Positions 9,201 to 17,212 are shown, numbered from the stretch's first letter. The stretch is DNA of 59,385 nt from JAVBLK01 sp031553565 (GCA_031553565.1 JAVBLK010000012.1:1-59385), one strand, 5' to 3'. Program-made: numbers and translations. Notes: generated by a model from the letters alone, not told the origin.

Positions 9201-11540
9201 GATATATATATCAACGGCCAGGCGATAGCGGCCAGCCCCGTCCCGCTTGTCGAAGGTACTGATTACACGGAAACGCCCGGCCTGAACACGACCGTTTATC
9301 AGGTAAACAGCTATTTTGACGAGACGGCCTTAAGGGAAGTCAATATGCTGCTTATTTCCGATTATACTTCCACCACGGGCAGGCTGAGGATCGATTTTAA
9401 CACTGTGGCGTTCCTTGACGGCGACAGCTTCAGGAGCAACGTCAGGCTGTTCCGTTACAACGACCTGGGCGCGTGGGTGACTGCGCCGTTTACCTTTACT
9501 TTGGATTCCGGCTCGCTTATAACGAACGGTTATGTTTATGGCGCAGTCAACGACCAGGGACGGATCACCGGCGAACTGAGCATAAGCATCGACTTGGCCT
9601 TAATTTCGGCGTCGGTGCCGTCGGGGATATATAAGCTGGAGATCATATATCAGGATCAGAACGGCGTAAACAAGGCCATCGAAATAATTATCAACCGCGG
9701 CAAGAATACTGCCCGGACGATATCATATGTGTATATACCTATTATAACAACGGCGTTATCCCAGCAGACTTTGGCGACTACGGGCAACCTTAACCCGACC
9801 GGCACGCTCAGCTATGGCCAATACGTAGATTTTTCCAGACTGTCAAATATCACCGGGATGAGCGTTACGATACCTACCGCTTCCTACGGCGCCACCGTTT
9901 CCGCGCCGCGGTCGCTGGATATAACGGAAAACGGCTATGCCCATATATATACTATAGTATACAGAAGCTACAGCGAGTTTGACGCGGGCTATGCGATCCT
10001 TAAGGACCGCGCGGGTTATTTCAATGAATATACCGTGACGTTTACCGAAAGCCAGCCGGTAACGCCGATCTACACTTTCACCTTCAACAATGTGCCTCAG
10101 TCCGATTTTACCCGGCTGTTCGAGATCGATAAGCGGGCGACTAACGGCGCCAACATGGCGGTACAGTATCTGGCGACGGGCGATTACGGTTATTATTATT
10201 ACGACGGCGCGGTGTGGGGCGGTACGGCTAACACCAAGACGGGCGGCACGGTCAGCACCGGCGCGAAATCAGTACTCCACAGGATCGACTATAAGGTCCA
10301 GCTGACGTATGCGGGCGTGACGCAGAACGTCGCATATAACCCGACGTCCGTGATCGCCGCGGTCGGGACCCCCGAATCGCAGCTGGTCAATATATGGGCA
10401 AGGAACGGCACGACCGGCCAACGGGTCGAGCAGGGCATATCCTTCGGCGCGGAGGCACTGAGCGGCACATATAAGATCACGCAGGTCGCAAGGGCGATCG
10501 AGCCTTTTGCAGCCGCGGCAAGCTATGGCGCGGGCATTGCGACGACCCTGAACGGCGTAACCGTACCCAATGCCGATTTCAAGCTGGGCTGGCGCGAATA
10601 CGAATTCCAGTCGCTCAACTTTGAAAAACAGATACACAGGGAGTGCTACGCCACATCTCTTGGCTTTGATTTGAACCCGTCCGCCGTCGAGTTTGTTTCG
10701 CCGGGCGGCAGCAAGAGCGACGCTATACGCCTTTCGAACGGCAACCTCAGCTATAACAGCGCGGTGAACATGGTTGACGGCGTGGACATAGGCAGCCGCG
10801 CCGGCAACGTAGTGAACGTATTGAACAACACTAACCGCGTCAAGACCTTTACGGTTACGGCGGCGTATGAATATGACGACGAGGTCTCATTTGCGAACCG
10901 TGCGTTCTTCGGGATACCGCTGTTCGCCACGCTGTGGATGTGGGACGCCGACGCCGCCGCCTGGATCCAGATCTATGACGCCGATCCCGATACGGGCGCG
11001 GCGATAGAGATAAACCCCTTCCGGATATTATACGAGGGCATGGCGACAACGTTCGAGGTCAGGGCCGAAAGCCTGGAGACGACCAGATATATCCTGACCC
11101 TCGGCAGCGCGCCGGCCAACAAGGCCATCGAGGTCAGGCTGAAAGTCTCTAACGGCTATACCGGCTATTTATTCGTAACTCTTTACACCGTGCTTATGTC
11201 CGGGACCGGCAGCAGCGCGACATACAAGGTCACGCGCCAGACCAATATCATATGGGGCTCCAGCGACTATAAGGAAGGCGACGAGTATACCTATTTCCTT
11301 GTTGCGCATATCGCGGCGTATTATGTCATCGACGTGCAGTGCGCCCCGGGATACGGGATAACGGGCGTGACCTCGAAATATCTGGGCTCGGCCAGGCCGG
11401 ACCCGCTGCCGGAGTCCGTATCGGACGGCAGATATTACATCAACCTCAACTTCGGCGGCGAGGACAGCGACCTTGTGACTATCTCCGTCGGCAGTACCGG
11501 AGCGGTCCCGTGGGGGCTGCACGACGAGATCCCTGTATAA
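3300..11540 (+). CDS. Giant secreted GLUG-like repeat protein
   Basis: About 2,746 aa from the preferred ATG at 3300, which has an AGAGAG ribosome-binding site; an in-frame ATG at 3237 would add 21 residues that do not suit a signal peptide. After a basic start (M-K-R-T-L-S-K-K) a hydrophobic stretch L-I-F-I-I-I-A-A-A-L-A-V serves as Sec signal or anchor, without the A-W-F motif. From about residue 60 to 1,670 the protein is built of many irregular 25-45-residue repeats with G-G-I-A-G-Y, G-G-L-I-G or A-G-I followed by N/C-x-N-x-G-x-I, resembling GLUG motifs and predicting a long beta-helix. The last 1,050 residues are non-repetitive, Tyr/Thr/Asn-rich beta domains. No LPXTG or C-terminal membrane segment is seen, so surface attachment must be by other means. 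Likely an adhesin or stalk. Confidence 0.8.
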   Translation: MKRTLSKKNLIFIIIAAALAVTALRGFFSPPRQAGETASAYSALPGYGTAPYLDPGDTIDFTAFEALYTNASTGAVSISQPYAKTILISSAEDLYSLSYRINGRPKGGNYNTAITATRDFYRAAKYKLANNIEYGALSSDEIPKGLLAMGTESSPFTGIFDGQGFEIRNLFYMDDSSYIVSGDSLAPFGANAGTVMNLGVVYGNINITGMSLAVSSKNFAGIAGNNMANGTISHCFAVASSVTAANIYGITARNHGAVNNVYFAVTSTPAVNYIVSAGAKQPVADNNTNVTSAYYVDSHFPAGVVSGTAQTDSALKSATALTDADTIGPRWYPHSSAALAGGYPRLSGTRQLPGASGTDPYVLMRPADIIALPELMNAVSAYRSRSYKLTNDINMSTVAENAYRMPEAIFTGSLDGTATAAKTNGSFAIINLRLVNIYTYSSSEIHCAMFMCGGGASITNINFVGGYARLPALTKNSELLTKSTYISICVSRLAGNTLTMTNVHSSAAVSADSEALGRNIYMGGLIGYAGYSAELSDCSVSGNVDGGTHNTYTNQVDANSAVGGIAGYMNSYGNRLSNVTYFGSVTGIRYIRREITAGSSTSLSCHVGGIAGYFSTSSSSAVSGAVLAAGAEVNTLPKAAANYSFPAAEALSYVNVRAGGIFGINTTTTSNTFVSGALASYGTVNIVEYSGLYNGAQLPRTIYAGGLIGENSSGTASFSNISRNGKVTIYNPSKTRCDTALFIGGFVGYGYFSAANCAPYAGNDLIIDSYAYQNIFIGGIAYNGGFTNCNVTTSIYFNTQTDVNNNFAGCEVSIGGYSSRYAIDNYSYIYCYSASSVNTGNIYIGKAGAASINTGRIRVSSMFNYTYSATDCENKGKIIFNTDFTPSTGVEMYLSGIAYYAANALRCKNNDGEFLLKKVTPLSGKAQVNFAGLFYTAVDISDCINNTKLELNYEVTADLYINGIACLGTGAMVNCTFGGTIDVNATVRTGVICIAGLAYSRTTLTNCVNNADINVNASNAGGGNVTIAGLCSFSGGTLSGNTNNGKIYLGAACAGGNLYAAGLVAGSITTMSGPLNGGVANRNNGIVDIAYPFTGSSVYVYGLSTGTVSYLYGGISSAAVNIRAQLTCTANLYASAYVYSVSYGYGVSISGTLNIDSPVSCSSAYISGSGHTLFQSEACTVAGTLNINQSITATNIYLSGGAYSITYAYNTNVGGTITLGASAVSTSMHISGISFTGSSGARYEHSNYTGTVWLNAPYSTYGSTAYLYINGVTSGGTSVSVMLEDCRNQGTFNITQRFSAAAARTFYYSGVARFGHTLTRCVNEGTLVMPDNVFNGNTNASVIYYSGIVDNVYYAYKCFNSKNITIVDNSTATVECAGIARQMGSSTGEIWDSANGGDISIRGSFGSVSAAGICTRSIQGRVSNCFNGGNITLGASGNNASTTGAVYLAGIGNNPITGLRLDNCFNFGNISEYNTSGGAIHVVAGICGYSSVASTSFENCVNLGNIYTNNATSSSINYYASAGGIIGCAYTAVTAINIVNCVNYGNIESGCAAGGIAGFLRSGVAVIKNVVNHGAVASPASGSAFAGGIAGYCYTSISADSTMSFAVNYGLVTGVTAYSGGIFGSTGTGATGGFTGAGNVSNILYVHQAGSSPRMAGTSPITPVKTTTAMTNNVVSANVTTNNVNFAGIIMAPNSMAAANGGVSCGIYNKEFFLRANSDFTQELVYSPYANVYGSWYSWSNPVYVRETVTLDQGLPTERPYTYYHLYAVCNSIGRDYALYLTENMYPNAVEANLTDATFHSNMWTAVWNARQILYPEECEVAEAPLRVKVGDGGVITDVPNVPATITSEEGNDTIGYIEYYVNSEVISANAKYIFVFDPNTTPPTMILSKGAKIQFGSLPYVEVVFDYTQGRPPFLRPTDPEYNESDYVRNAVFTVYQTDDGGETIAQKTWEIKITYTPTDRALSLTDIYINGQAIAASPVPLVEGTDYTETPGLNTTVYQVNSYFDETALREVNMLLISDYTSTTGRLRIDFNTVAFLDGDSFRSNVRLFRYNDLGAWVTAPFTFTLDSGSLITNGYVYGAVNDQGRITGELSISIDLALISASVPSGIYKLEIIYQDQNGVNKAIEIIINRGKNTARTISYVYIPIITTALSQQTLATTGNLNPTGTLSYGQYVDFSRLSNITGMSVTIPTASYGATVSAPRSLDITENGYAHIYTIVYRSYSEFDAGYAILKDRAGYFNEYTVTFTESQPVTPIYTFTFNNVPQSDFTRLFEIDKRATNGANMAVQYLATGDYGYYYYDGAVWGGTANTKTGGTVSTGAKSVLHRIDYKVQLTYAGVTQNVAYNPTSVIAAVGTPESQLVNIWARNGTTGQRVEQGISFGAEALSGTYKITQVARAIEPFAAAASYGAGIATTLNGVTVPNADFKLGWREYEFQSLNFEKQIHRECYATSLGFDLNPSAVEFVSPGGSKSDAIRLSNGNLSYNSAVNMVDGVDIGSRAGNVVNVLNNTNRVKTFTVTAAYEYDDEVSFANRAFFGIPLFATLWMWDADAAAWIQIYDADPDTGAAIEINPFRILYEGMATTFEVRAESLETTRYILTLGSAPANKAIEVRLKVSNGYTGYLFVTLYTVLMSGTGSSATYKVTRQTNIIWGSSDYKEGDEYTYFLVAHIAAYYVIDVQCAPGYGITGVTSKYLGSARPDPLPESVSDGRYYINLNFGGEDSDLVTISVGSTGAVPWGLHDEIPV

Positions 11541-11781
11541 ACCTCCGAACAGGCAGCGGCCCGCGCCTTGCGGGCGGGCAAATACCTGATATGGGTGCGC
11601 CGTGCCGTAAAAGGCCGTTTAAAGGCGTTATACGGCGTGTCCGGCGCGGCGGAAGGCAAAAGCGGGGGGCGGGACCCGCAGTTTAAGGTCAAAAAACCTG
11701 TATGCGGCGCGCCGCGGTAACGCCATAAAAAGCATGATGCCGCGGGATGATAAATATAAATATTTACAAATGCTTAATAAT
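11541..11781. other. Intergenic region after giant gene
   Basis: No convincing gene. A GC-rich hairpin GCCCGC-GCCTT-GCGGGC lies shortly after the stop codon (about 11558-11575) but lacks a T tract, so it is only a weak terminator candidate. The stretch becomes AT-rich towards the promoter of the next gene. Confidence 0.4.
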
Positions 11782-11812
11782 TTGCACAAAATTATAGATT
11801 ATGTGTTATTAT
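11782..11812 (+). promoter_or_regulatory. Possible promoter for anchored protein gene
   Basis: TTGCAC (11782-11787) lies 19 nt upstream of TATTAT (11807-11812) in an AT-rich stretch, about 70 nt before the start codon at 11883. The spacing is slightly long, so confidence is moderate. Confidence 0.4.
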
Positions 11813-11882
11813 ATACATATAGTATATTCGGGGCGGCGTAAGGCATATATATGGCAGGAGCCGCGGGTAATGTAAAAAAGAA

Positions 11883-12806
11883 ATGAGCAGGACTTATAAC
11901 AGGACAGTACAACAGATATCCAAGGACAAGCGGCAACGAAGGCAGGTGTCGCTGGCTTTGGCTATCCTTTTTGCCATCCTGCTGCTTATATTCGGTATCG
12001 CCGCCATTAACCAAAGGTTAGGCAACTTCACGATCAATCTAAATTACGACAGAGGGATTGAGGGGATATGGCTTTACGACAACGCCGCGCTGGAAAACCC
12101 GATGACCAGCCTTCTTGCCGCCAAGGTCAAGGAGCTTTATAACATAACCTACAGCGATATCGAGCCGCGGTATAATACCGACGGCAGCCTTGACACAGAC
12201 GACGACGCGCGCATCCTGGATACGATCGACGGCGCGCACAATTACACCGCGCCGTGCGTCCATGCGGGCGGCGACACAGTCGACTGGTACCTTGGCTACA
12301 CGTTCTACGCTTGCAATTACGAGCACGACTCCGTGACTTTCGACGTCAGGATAAACCTGAATAAATACACCAAGAACGCGCAGCAGGCGATAAGGGTCCT
12401 GGTCATACAGGACTCCGAATATTTCGGCGTCAAGAATATGGGCGCGGGGGAGACGGGCATGGCGGTAAACGCGGCGAATAAACGCGTCGATACCGTGTAC
12501 GCCGCGCCCGCGATGCCGGGGGTCATACCGCCGGCCGACAGGCCTGATTTTCATCCCGACGACGCCGGCCTTCCCGAAGGGCAGAGAAGGGAGCCGGACA
12601 ATTACACCGGCTACGGCAGGGCGGACAAAAACTTTGCGACCGAAAATATGGTGTTCGAGCAGACGAGGACGCTTACGAAAGGACAGGTCTTTAAGTATAC
12701 AGTCATCATTTACCTCGAGGGCGAGGATCCGCAGTGCGTGGATTCGATAATCGGCGGCAGCGTGCGCCTGGGCATGCAGTTCCGGATCAATGAAGTGATC
12801 AACTAA
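11883..12806 (+). CDS. Single-pass membrane-anchored surface protein
   Basis: 307 aa. A basic cytoplasmic head of about 20 residues, one transmembrane helix (about residues 23-43, rich in L/A/I) and a large extracellular domain. It lacks the A-W-F signal motif, so it probably stays membrane-anchored. Near the C-terminus it has I-Y-L-E-G-E-D-P-Q-C followed by G-G and M-Q-F, which matches I-W-I-E-G-N-D-L-E-C, G-G and I-Q-F in the fibre-like protein encoded at 13199. This indicates a shared fold and suggests that it is a base or anchor for that fibre. Two further Cys (P-C-V-H and Y-A-C-N) could form a disulphide. Function inferred. Confidence 0.7.
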   Translation: MSRTYNRTVQQISKDKRQRRQVSLALAILFAILLLIFGIAAINQRLGNFTINLNYDRGIEGIWLYDNAALENPMTSLLAAKVKELYNITYSDIEPRYNTDGSLDTDDDARILDTIDGAHNYTAPCVHAGGDTVDWYLGYTFYACNYEHDSVTFDVRINLNKYTKNAQQAIRVLVIQDSEYFGVKNMGAGETGMAVNAANKRVDTVYAAPAMPGVIPPADRPDFHPDDAGLPEGQRREPDNYTGYGRADKNFATENMVFEQTRTLTKGQVFKYTVIIYLEGEDPQCVDSIIGGSVRLGMQFRINEVIN

Positions 12807-13105
12807 TATATTGTATATTGTTTTTTTCTTTTGGGGCAAGCAGGGTATGCGGCACGGCACACCGGCCTGAAGAGGGAAAGGGAACAGCGAAGAAAAGCGA
12901 GATTACGAACCGGTAAAAAGCAAACCTGCGCAAAAAATATTAATATTTTGTTGCCGGGATCAAAAAAACCGCATTTTTACCGGAGATTCAATAAACTATC
13001 TGTAGCGGCAACATATGGGCACATATCAATATATGGTATAATCCGCGGAAATAATAATAAATTGTGAACAAAAATAAAAATTTGTAAAGAATTTGTAAAA
13101 AATAG
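12807..13105. other. AT-rich upstream region of major subunit gene
   Basis: No supported gene. AT-content rises sharply towards the strong promoter at 13106. The region may hold upstream promoter elements; no clear terminator for the preceding gene is visible. Confidence 0.4.
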
Positions 13106-13134
13106 TTGACAAGTGTTAATATATGTAATATAAT
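13106..13134 (+). promoter_or_regulatory. Perfect consensus sigma-A promoter
   Basis: TTGACA (13106-13111), exactly 17 nt, then TATAAT (13129-13134). Both hexamers are perfect and flanked by A/T-rich DNA. It should drive very strong transcription of the gene at 13199. Confidence 0.85.
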
Positions 13135-13198
13135 TAGATAAACAAATACATATAATATGTATAAAAGAAAAATGTTAAAGGAGAAAAAAACAAACACT

Positions 13199-14170
13199 AT
13201 GAAAAAGAAGAATCTTCTTTTTGGATCGCTCGCTCTGTTGGTAGTGTCGATCGTCGCCTTCACCGGCGCAACCTATGCATGGTTCGTCGCAGGACGCGCG
13301 CCGAACGTAGGCGAAATGGACGTACAGGTCGCGGAAGCTTCCGTCGTCAAAATCGCAACAAAGCAGCCCGGTCCCGGCGCAACCCCTTGGGCAGCGTGGT
13401 CATCCGGTCTTTCCGAGTTTAAGTTGACGGTTCCCGCAGCGGAGCTTTCGACGAGTGAAAAGTATCACAATCCTAACGAGGCCGCTACGCCTTCACCGTT
13501 GAATCCTGTTACGCCGGTTGTCAGCGGTGCCGGCCCTGTTAAGCCTATTACCCAAACAAACGGCAAGATATCTTTTCAAAACGAACCGACATTCGATGGC
13601 TCTACATATACTGCCGGTGCGGCAAACAATGTAGACTACATCTCTTATGATCTGTGGTTTATCAACGTTTCGTCTGCGGCGGCCAACTTGCAGCAAGTTT
13701 ATCTTGATATCGAATCAGCAGGTGCAACCGACCCCGCTACTATGTTCTCGGTTAAGGGCGCGTACGGTTCAGTGAATACAACTGAGCAGCAGAAAGAAAT
13801 CGTTAAGTCACTGCGCGTTGCGTTCATAACCTATGGCACTGACAATGCTGATGCCAGCGCCGCGATCAAATATGTTTACGAGCCTTATGATGCGGCGACT
13901 CTTACCAGCGCTGATTACGAAGATATGGGCGTACAGGCTCCTATCGAATATGCGACTATCGGGCAGTCAGAAGTAACCGACCAGGAAAGTGAGTTGAAGT
14001 TATTCGATATACCTTCTGCAACGGCAGGCGGAACTCTTGTTGCTGCTAATCTGAGAAGGCTGACAGTCGTTATCTGGATCGAAGGAAATGACCTCGAATG
14101 CGTCTCGGGCGTATCCGGCGGCTTCTTTACCTCGCTTATCCAGTTCGGCGTTAAAGATATTACTCCGTAA
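13199..14170 (+). CDS. TasA/CalY-like major surface-fibre protein
   Basis: 323 aa from ATG at 13199. An upstream in-frame ATG at 13157 is unlikely because it places 14 charged residues before the signal peptide. AAGGAG (13178-13183) lies 15 nt before the start, rather far. N-terminus M-K-K-K, hydrophobic core, then G-A-T-Y-A-W-F, the textbook SipW-dependent signal. The mature domain contains a Pro/Thr-rich insert around residues 80-110 and ends with the W-I-E-G-N-D-L-E-C, G-G, I-Q-F motif shared with the anchored protein at 11883. A perfect promoter upstream and a strong terminator downstream (14211-14257) make it a highly expressed single-gene unit. That fits the main structural subunit of an extracellular fibre; polymerisation itself is inferred. 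Confidence 0.85.
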   Translation: MKKKNLLFGSLALLVVSIVAFTGATYAWFVAGRAPNVGEMDVQVAEASVVKIATKQPGPGATPWAAWSSGLSEFKLTVPAAELSTSEKYHNPNEAATPSPLNPVTPVVSGAGPVKPITQTNGKISFQNEPTFDGSTYTAGAANNVDYISYDLWFINVSSAAANLQQVYLDIESAGATDPATMFSVKGAYGSVNTTEQQKEIVKSLRVAFITYGTDNADASAAIKYVYEPYDAATLTSADYEDMGVQAPIEYATIGQSEVTDQESELKLFDIPSATAGGTLVAANLRRLTVVIWIEGNDLECVSGVSGGFFTSLIQFGVKDITP

Positions 14171-14210
14171 TCACACGGGTAATACGCACAAAAGTTAACT
14201 GAACCTTAAC

Positions 14211-14257
14211 ATTCTTGCAGCCGGAAAAAAGCCTTTTCGGCTGCAAGAATTGTTTTA
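14211..14257 (+). terminator. Intrinsic terminator of major subunit gene
   Basis: A 13-bp perfect stem (14211-14223 with 14238-14250) with an A/T-rich inner extension is followed by TGTTTTA. It is about 40 nt after the stop codon and isolates the gene at 13199 from the signal peptidase gene. Confidence 0.85.
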
Positions 14258-14452
14258 GGGGATAAAATCTAAGCTGAAAGCGTTAAATATGCGCATTTTA
14301 ACATATAATTTTTTCTAATTCGATATACAATTATTTAATATTATGTTAGAATGTAGTGAGATACTGTGCCGTATTCTTATTATATTTCCGCCGGCTATTG
14401 CTTATAATAGGTTAGGTAACAGTAAATATTACGCACAAGGAAAAATTCTTTT

Positions 14453-15166
14453 ATGAACCGAAAGATAAAATTGGCGTTAAACATAACATCTTATATTTTG
14501 ATCGGAATAATCTTTATACTCGCATTATTAGTGCTGATGATCAGTCTGACGACAAAAGCAGGCGATGTGCCGAAGCTGTTCGGGACCTCTGTCGTTTCGG
14601 TTCAGTCGAACTCGATGAAAGGCGAATTCAACAAGGGCGACCTTATAACCTTAAAGCGTATTTCCGCAGCGGAAAAAAACAACCTTAAGGAAGGCGAGAT
14701 AATAACCTTTTTGTATAAGGACGGCACCGAAATGAAGTTCAACACGCATAAGATCGTAGGCGTGGAAATCATCAGCGGCGACGCTCATTATACGACGCGC
14801 GGCATAGGGCTTGACGCAGAGAACAAACAAATTCCCCAGGACGCATCTGGGAACGATAAGGACAAAGTAGTGGCCGTCAATATAATCGGCGTTTACAAAG
14901 GGCGTATCCCGGGGTTGGGGGCAGTGCTTGACTTTTTCGACAGCAAGGTCGGCTTCGGCTTGCTTATCGTACTGCCGCTGTTCGCGTTCCTGGCATACAG
15001 AGTTTACGTTGTCATAAAGCTTGTTTTGGCAATAAACAAGGAGAAGAAACAGGGCACGACCCTTTCGGAAATGGAGGCTATGCAGGCCGAGATCGCAAGG
15101 CTCAAGGCCGAGCTCGGCACCGCGCCCGCTGATAACAGCGAGCCTAAGCCGGAGGCCAAGGCGTAA
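14453..15166 (+). CDS. sipW: Signal peptidase I, ER/SipW type
   Basis: 237 aa. Removes signal peptides outside the membrane. One N-terminal membrane helix (about 10-33), catalytic domain, second helix (about 176-203) and a short charged tail. S-N-S-M carries the nucleophile Ser54; the base is His99 in F-N-T-H-K-I, not Lys, which places it in the ER/archaeal/SipW class. The T-T-R-G segment with following Asp residues is the third conserved box. A ribosome-binding site AAGGAA sits 11 nt upstream, and a possible -10 TATAAT lies at 14403-14408. It follows the main fibre gene directly, as sipW and tasA are linked in Bacillus, so the A-W-F proteins of this window are its likely substrates. Confidence 0.9.
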   Translation: MNRKIKLALNITSYILIGIIFILALLVLMISLTTKAGDVPKLFGTSVVSVQSNSMKGEFNKGDLITLKRISAAEKNNLKEGEIITFLYKDGTEMKFNTHKIVGVEIISGDAHYTTRGIGLDAENKQIPQDASGNDKDKVVAVNIIGVYKGRIPGLGAVLDFFDSKVGFGLLIVLPLFAFLAYRVYVVIKLVLAINKEKKQGTTLSEMEAMQAEIARLKAELGTAPADNSEPKPEAKA

Positions 15167-15290
15167 GGTAATGTGTTTTCATGTTACTGCTGCCGCACGG
15201 CGTTCCGGAAAAGAAATTGCTTAAAGCTATGCGCATGAAAGACGCGGCAGCAAGAGTAGTGTCTTAATGCTTCCTTGAAAGAGTCGGGGG

Positions 15291-15404
15291 AGCGGCATGG
15301 ATAGCGCCGTGCCGCTGCAAAAGAAAAACAGGATAATAGTAAAAAATCCGCGCAGTCTGCTGTTCAAAAACCAGCGCGGATGCCTTGCAGCCGCGGCTGC
15401 AAGG
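15291..15404 (+). promoter_or_regulatory. Three tandem hairpins in ATPase gene leader
   Basis: Three hairpins stand in a row upstream of the AAA+ gene: 15291-15300 with 15307-15316 (10 bp, one wobble), ATCCGCGC 15346-15353 with GCGCGGAT 15374-15381 (8 bp), and a perfect 22-bp palindrome at 15383-15404. They are spaced closely and have no T tract. They could be a structured 5' leader, a regulatory RNA or a protein-binding site. No known riboswitch consensus was recognised. Confidence 0.4.
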
Positions 15405-15542
15405 GGAATTGATTATATTACTTATCAGTTTACCGTACAATATTGGCAGGGGCGAGAAGTTTTCGAAAAAAGCGGGTTCGATAATTTTCGTCAACGTCTT
15501 CCAAAAAGAACGGCAATTATAAGGAAAGAAAGATAGCGTATT

Positions 15543-17099
15543 ATGGTGGGTTTCTTTGGTTTCGCACTGGAAATATTGACAAATTTTTTCGCGGGTATTT
15601 GGTTTATAATCCGCGACACATTTTTGCATTTTGTCCAGATGTTCAATATCCTGTACTATATCGAGGTCTTATGGAAGTACGGCGCAGAGGGCGCAGGTTA
15701 TACCTTTTTCGACTGGTTCATGTCGCTGTTTATCCTGCTGCTGCTGTTTGCTATGATCATCCTTATAGTCTACTATGTCATCCTGTTCTCCAGACGGTAT
15801 TTGCGTTTTAGAAAAACCTTGGTGGAAAAAGAGGAGCTGGTCGAGCAGATCGACGACCTCAACCACAGGGTCATAAGGCTTATCAAGGAAAAGGAAAAGA
15901 TTTTGGCAATGCAGGTCGCCAAGCTGGGCTTAAGGCCGGGCGAGGACGACATTGCGCTGGCCGGCGGAGCGGCCGCCGGCGGCGGAACAGAGGATCAGCA
16001 GGCGCCGCAGAACGTCGTGTCACGCTTTGTCAAGCTGATCGACGTCGACAAGCGTTACGCCGAAAATCCGTTCCATGTCACCGACCCGCAGAACTTCGAC
16101 TTGAAGGAACTGGTCACGCATTTCAGGAACTTTGCCTGCCGCGACCTTAAATTGTTCTATGAGGAAAGGATCATCCGGCAGTTCTGGTCGGGGCTGGCCA
16201 CCTCCAAGATCATAATTCTGGAAGGTATATCCGGTACAGGTAAGACCAGCTTGCCCTACGCAATGGGCAAATTCTTAAAATACGACTCGTCGCTTATATC
16301 CGTTCAGCCGTCGTGGCGCGACCGGTCCGAGCTGATAGGTTACCTTAACGAGTTTACAAAACGCTTTAACGAGAGCGACTTTTTAATGAAATTATACGAG
16401 GCCACATATCGTGACGACGTCGAATTGATGATATTGGACGAAATGAACCTCGCGCGTATAGAATACTACTTCGCCGAAATCTTGTCGGTCCTGGAAATGC
16501 CCAACCCCGACGACTGGCGCGTGGATATCGTGCCGGATACGTGGTCGAACGACCCGCGGCATATCGTAAGGGGCAAGCTGCCTTTCCCGACCAACGTATG
16601 GTTTGTGGGCACGGCGAACAACGACGACTCGACGTTTACCATCACCGACAAGGTTTACGACCGCGCGGTGGCGATCCCGATAAATACCAAGGGCGTCGCG
16701 TTCGAGCCTAAGGGCCCGGGCGTCGCCAGAAGCGTCAGCGAGGAGCACCTCATTTCCCTTTTCGATAAGGCTAAGAAGGAATTCCCGATGTCGCAGGAGC
16801 TTTCGGATAAATTTACACAGCTTGACGACTTTATGATAGTTAACTTCCGCTTGACGTTCGGTAACCGTATCATGAAGCAGATCCGCAGCTTTATCCCCGT
16901 ATACGTGGCCTGCGGCGGCACCGACATCGACGGCCTTGACTTTATGCTTACAACCAAGATCCTGCGTAAATTACAGGCGTTGAATATCAGCTTCGAGCAG
17001 GATAATATAAAGAAGCTTATTGCCATGATAGAAAAGATCTTCGGCAAGAGCAATATGACGGATTCCAAGGACTTTCTGAAGCGGTTGCTCAGGAAATGA
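15543..17099 (+). CDS. Membrane-anchored McrB-like AAA+ ATPase
   Basis: 518 aa. Two hydrophobic segments (about 3-25 and 60-83) place the remainder in the cytoplasm, followed by a charged coiled-coil (about 90-120), a Gly/Ala linker and an AAA+ domain. Walker A is G-I-S-G-T-G-K-T (228-235); Walker B is L-M-I-L-D-E-M-N-L-A-R (295-305), with the D-E-M-N signature of the McrB/dynein-like AAA_5 group; G-T-A-N-N-D is the sensor region. McrB normally drives DNA-cleaving McrC complexes, but here the protein is membrane-bound. The DUF2357 gene two loci downstream is the natural partner candidate. No endonuclease domain is visible. Probably an ATP-driven motor or assembly factor for the surface system; that role is inference. 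Confidence 0.8.
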   Translation: MVGFFGFALEILTNFFAGIWFIIRDTFLHFVQMFNILYYIEVLWKYGAEGAGYTFFDWFMSLFILLLLFAMIILIVYYVILFSRRYLRFRKTLVEKEELVEQIDDLNHRVIRLIKEKEKILAMQVAKLGLRPGEDDIALAGGAAAGGGTEDQQAPQNVVSRFVKLIDVDKRYAENPFHVTDPQNFDLKELVTHFRNFACRDLKLFYEERIIRQFWSGLATSKIIILEGISGTGKTSLPYAMGKFLKYDSSLISVQPSWRDRSELIGYLNEFTKRFNESDFLMKLYEATYRDDVELMILDEMNLARIEYYFAEILSVLEMPNPDDWRVDIVPDTWSNDPRHIVRGKLPFPTNVWFVGTANNDDSTFTITDKVYDRAVAIPINTKGVAFEPKGPGVARSVSEEHLISLFDKAKKEFPMSQELSDKFTQLDDFMIVNFRLTFGNRIMKQIRSFIPVYVACGGTDIDGLDFMLTTKILRKLQALNISFEQDNIKKLIAMIEKIFGKSNMTDSKDFLKRLLRK

Positions 17100-17212
17100 T
17101 CCATGTGGGATAAAAGAATAACGGCGAAGTATTAGCGGCCAGGCCCGAAAACCGTTGCGAAAATCTGTTTTCAAGCGCAGCGAAGCCGCAAAATGCGCCA
17201 AAGGGAACCGAA

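Noticed and set aside
15297..15536. 79-residue open frame upstream of the AAA+ gene
   Set aside because: It covers the three hairpins, lacks a ribosome-binding site and has no recognisable composition or motif.
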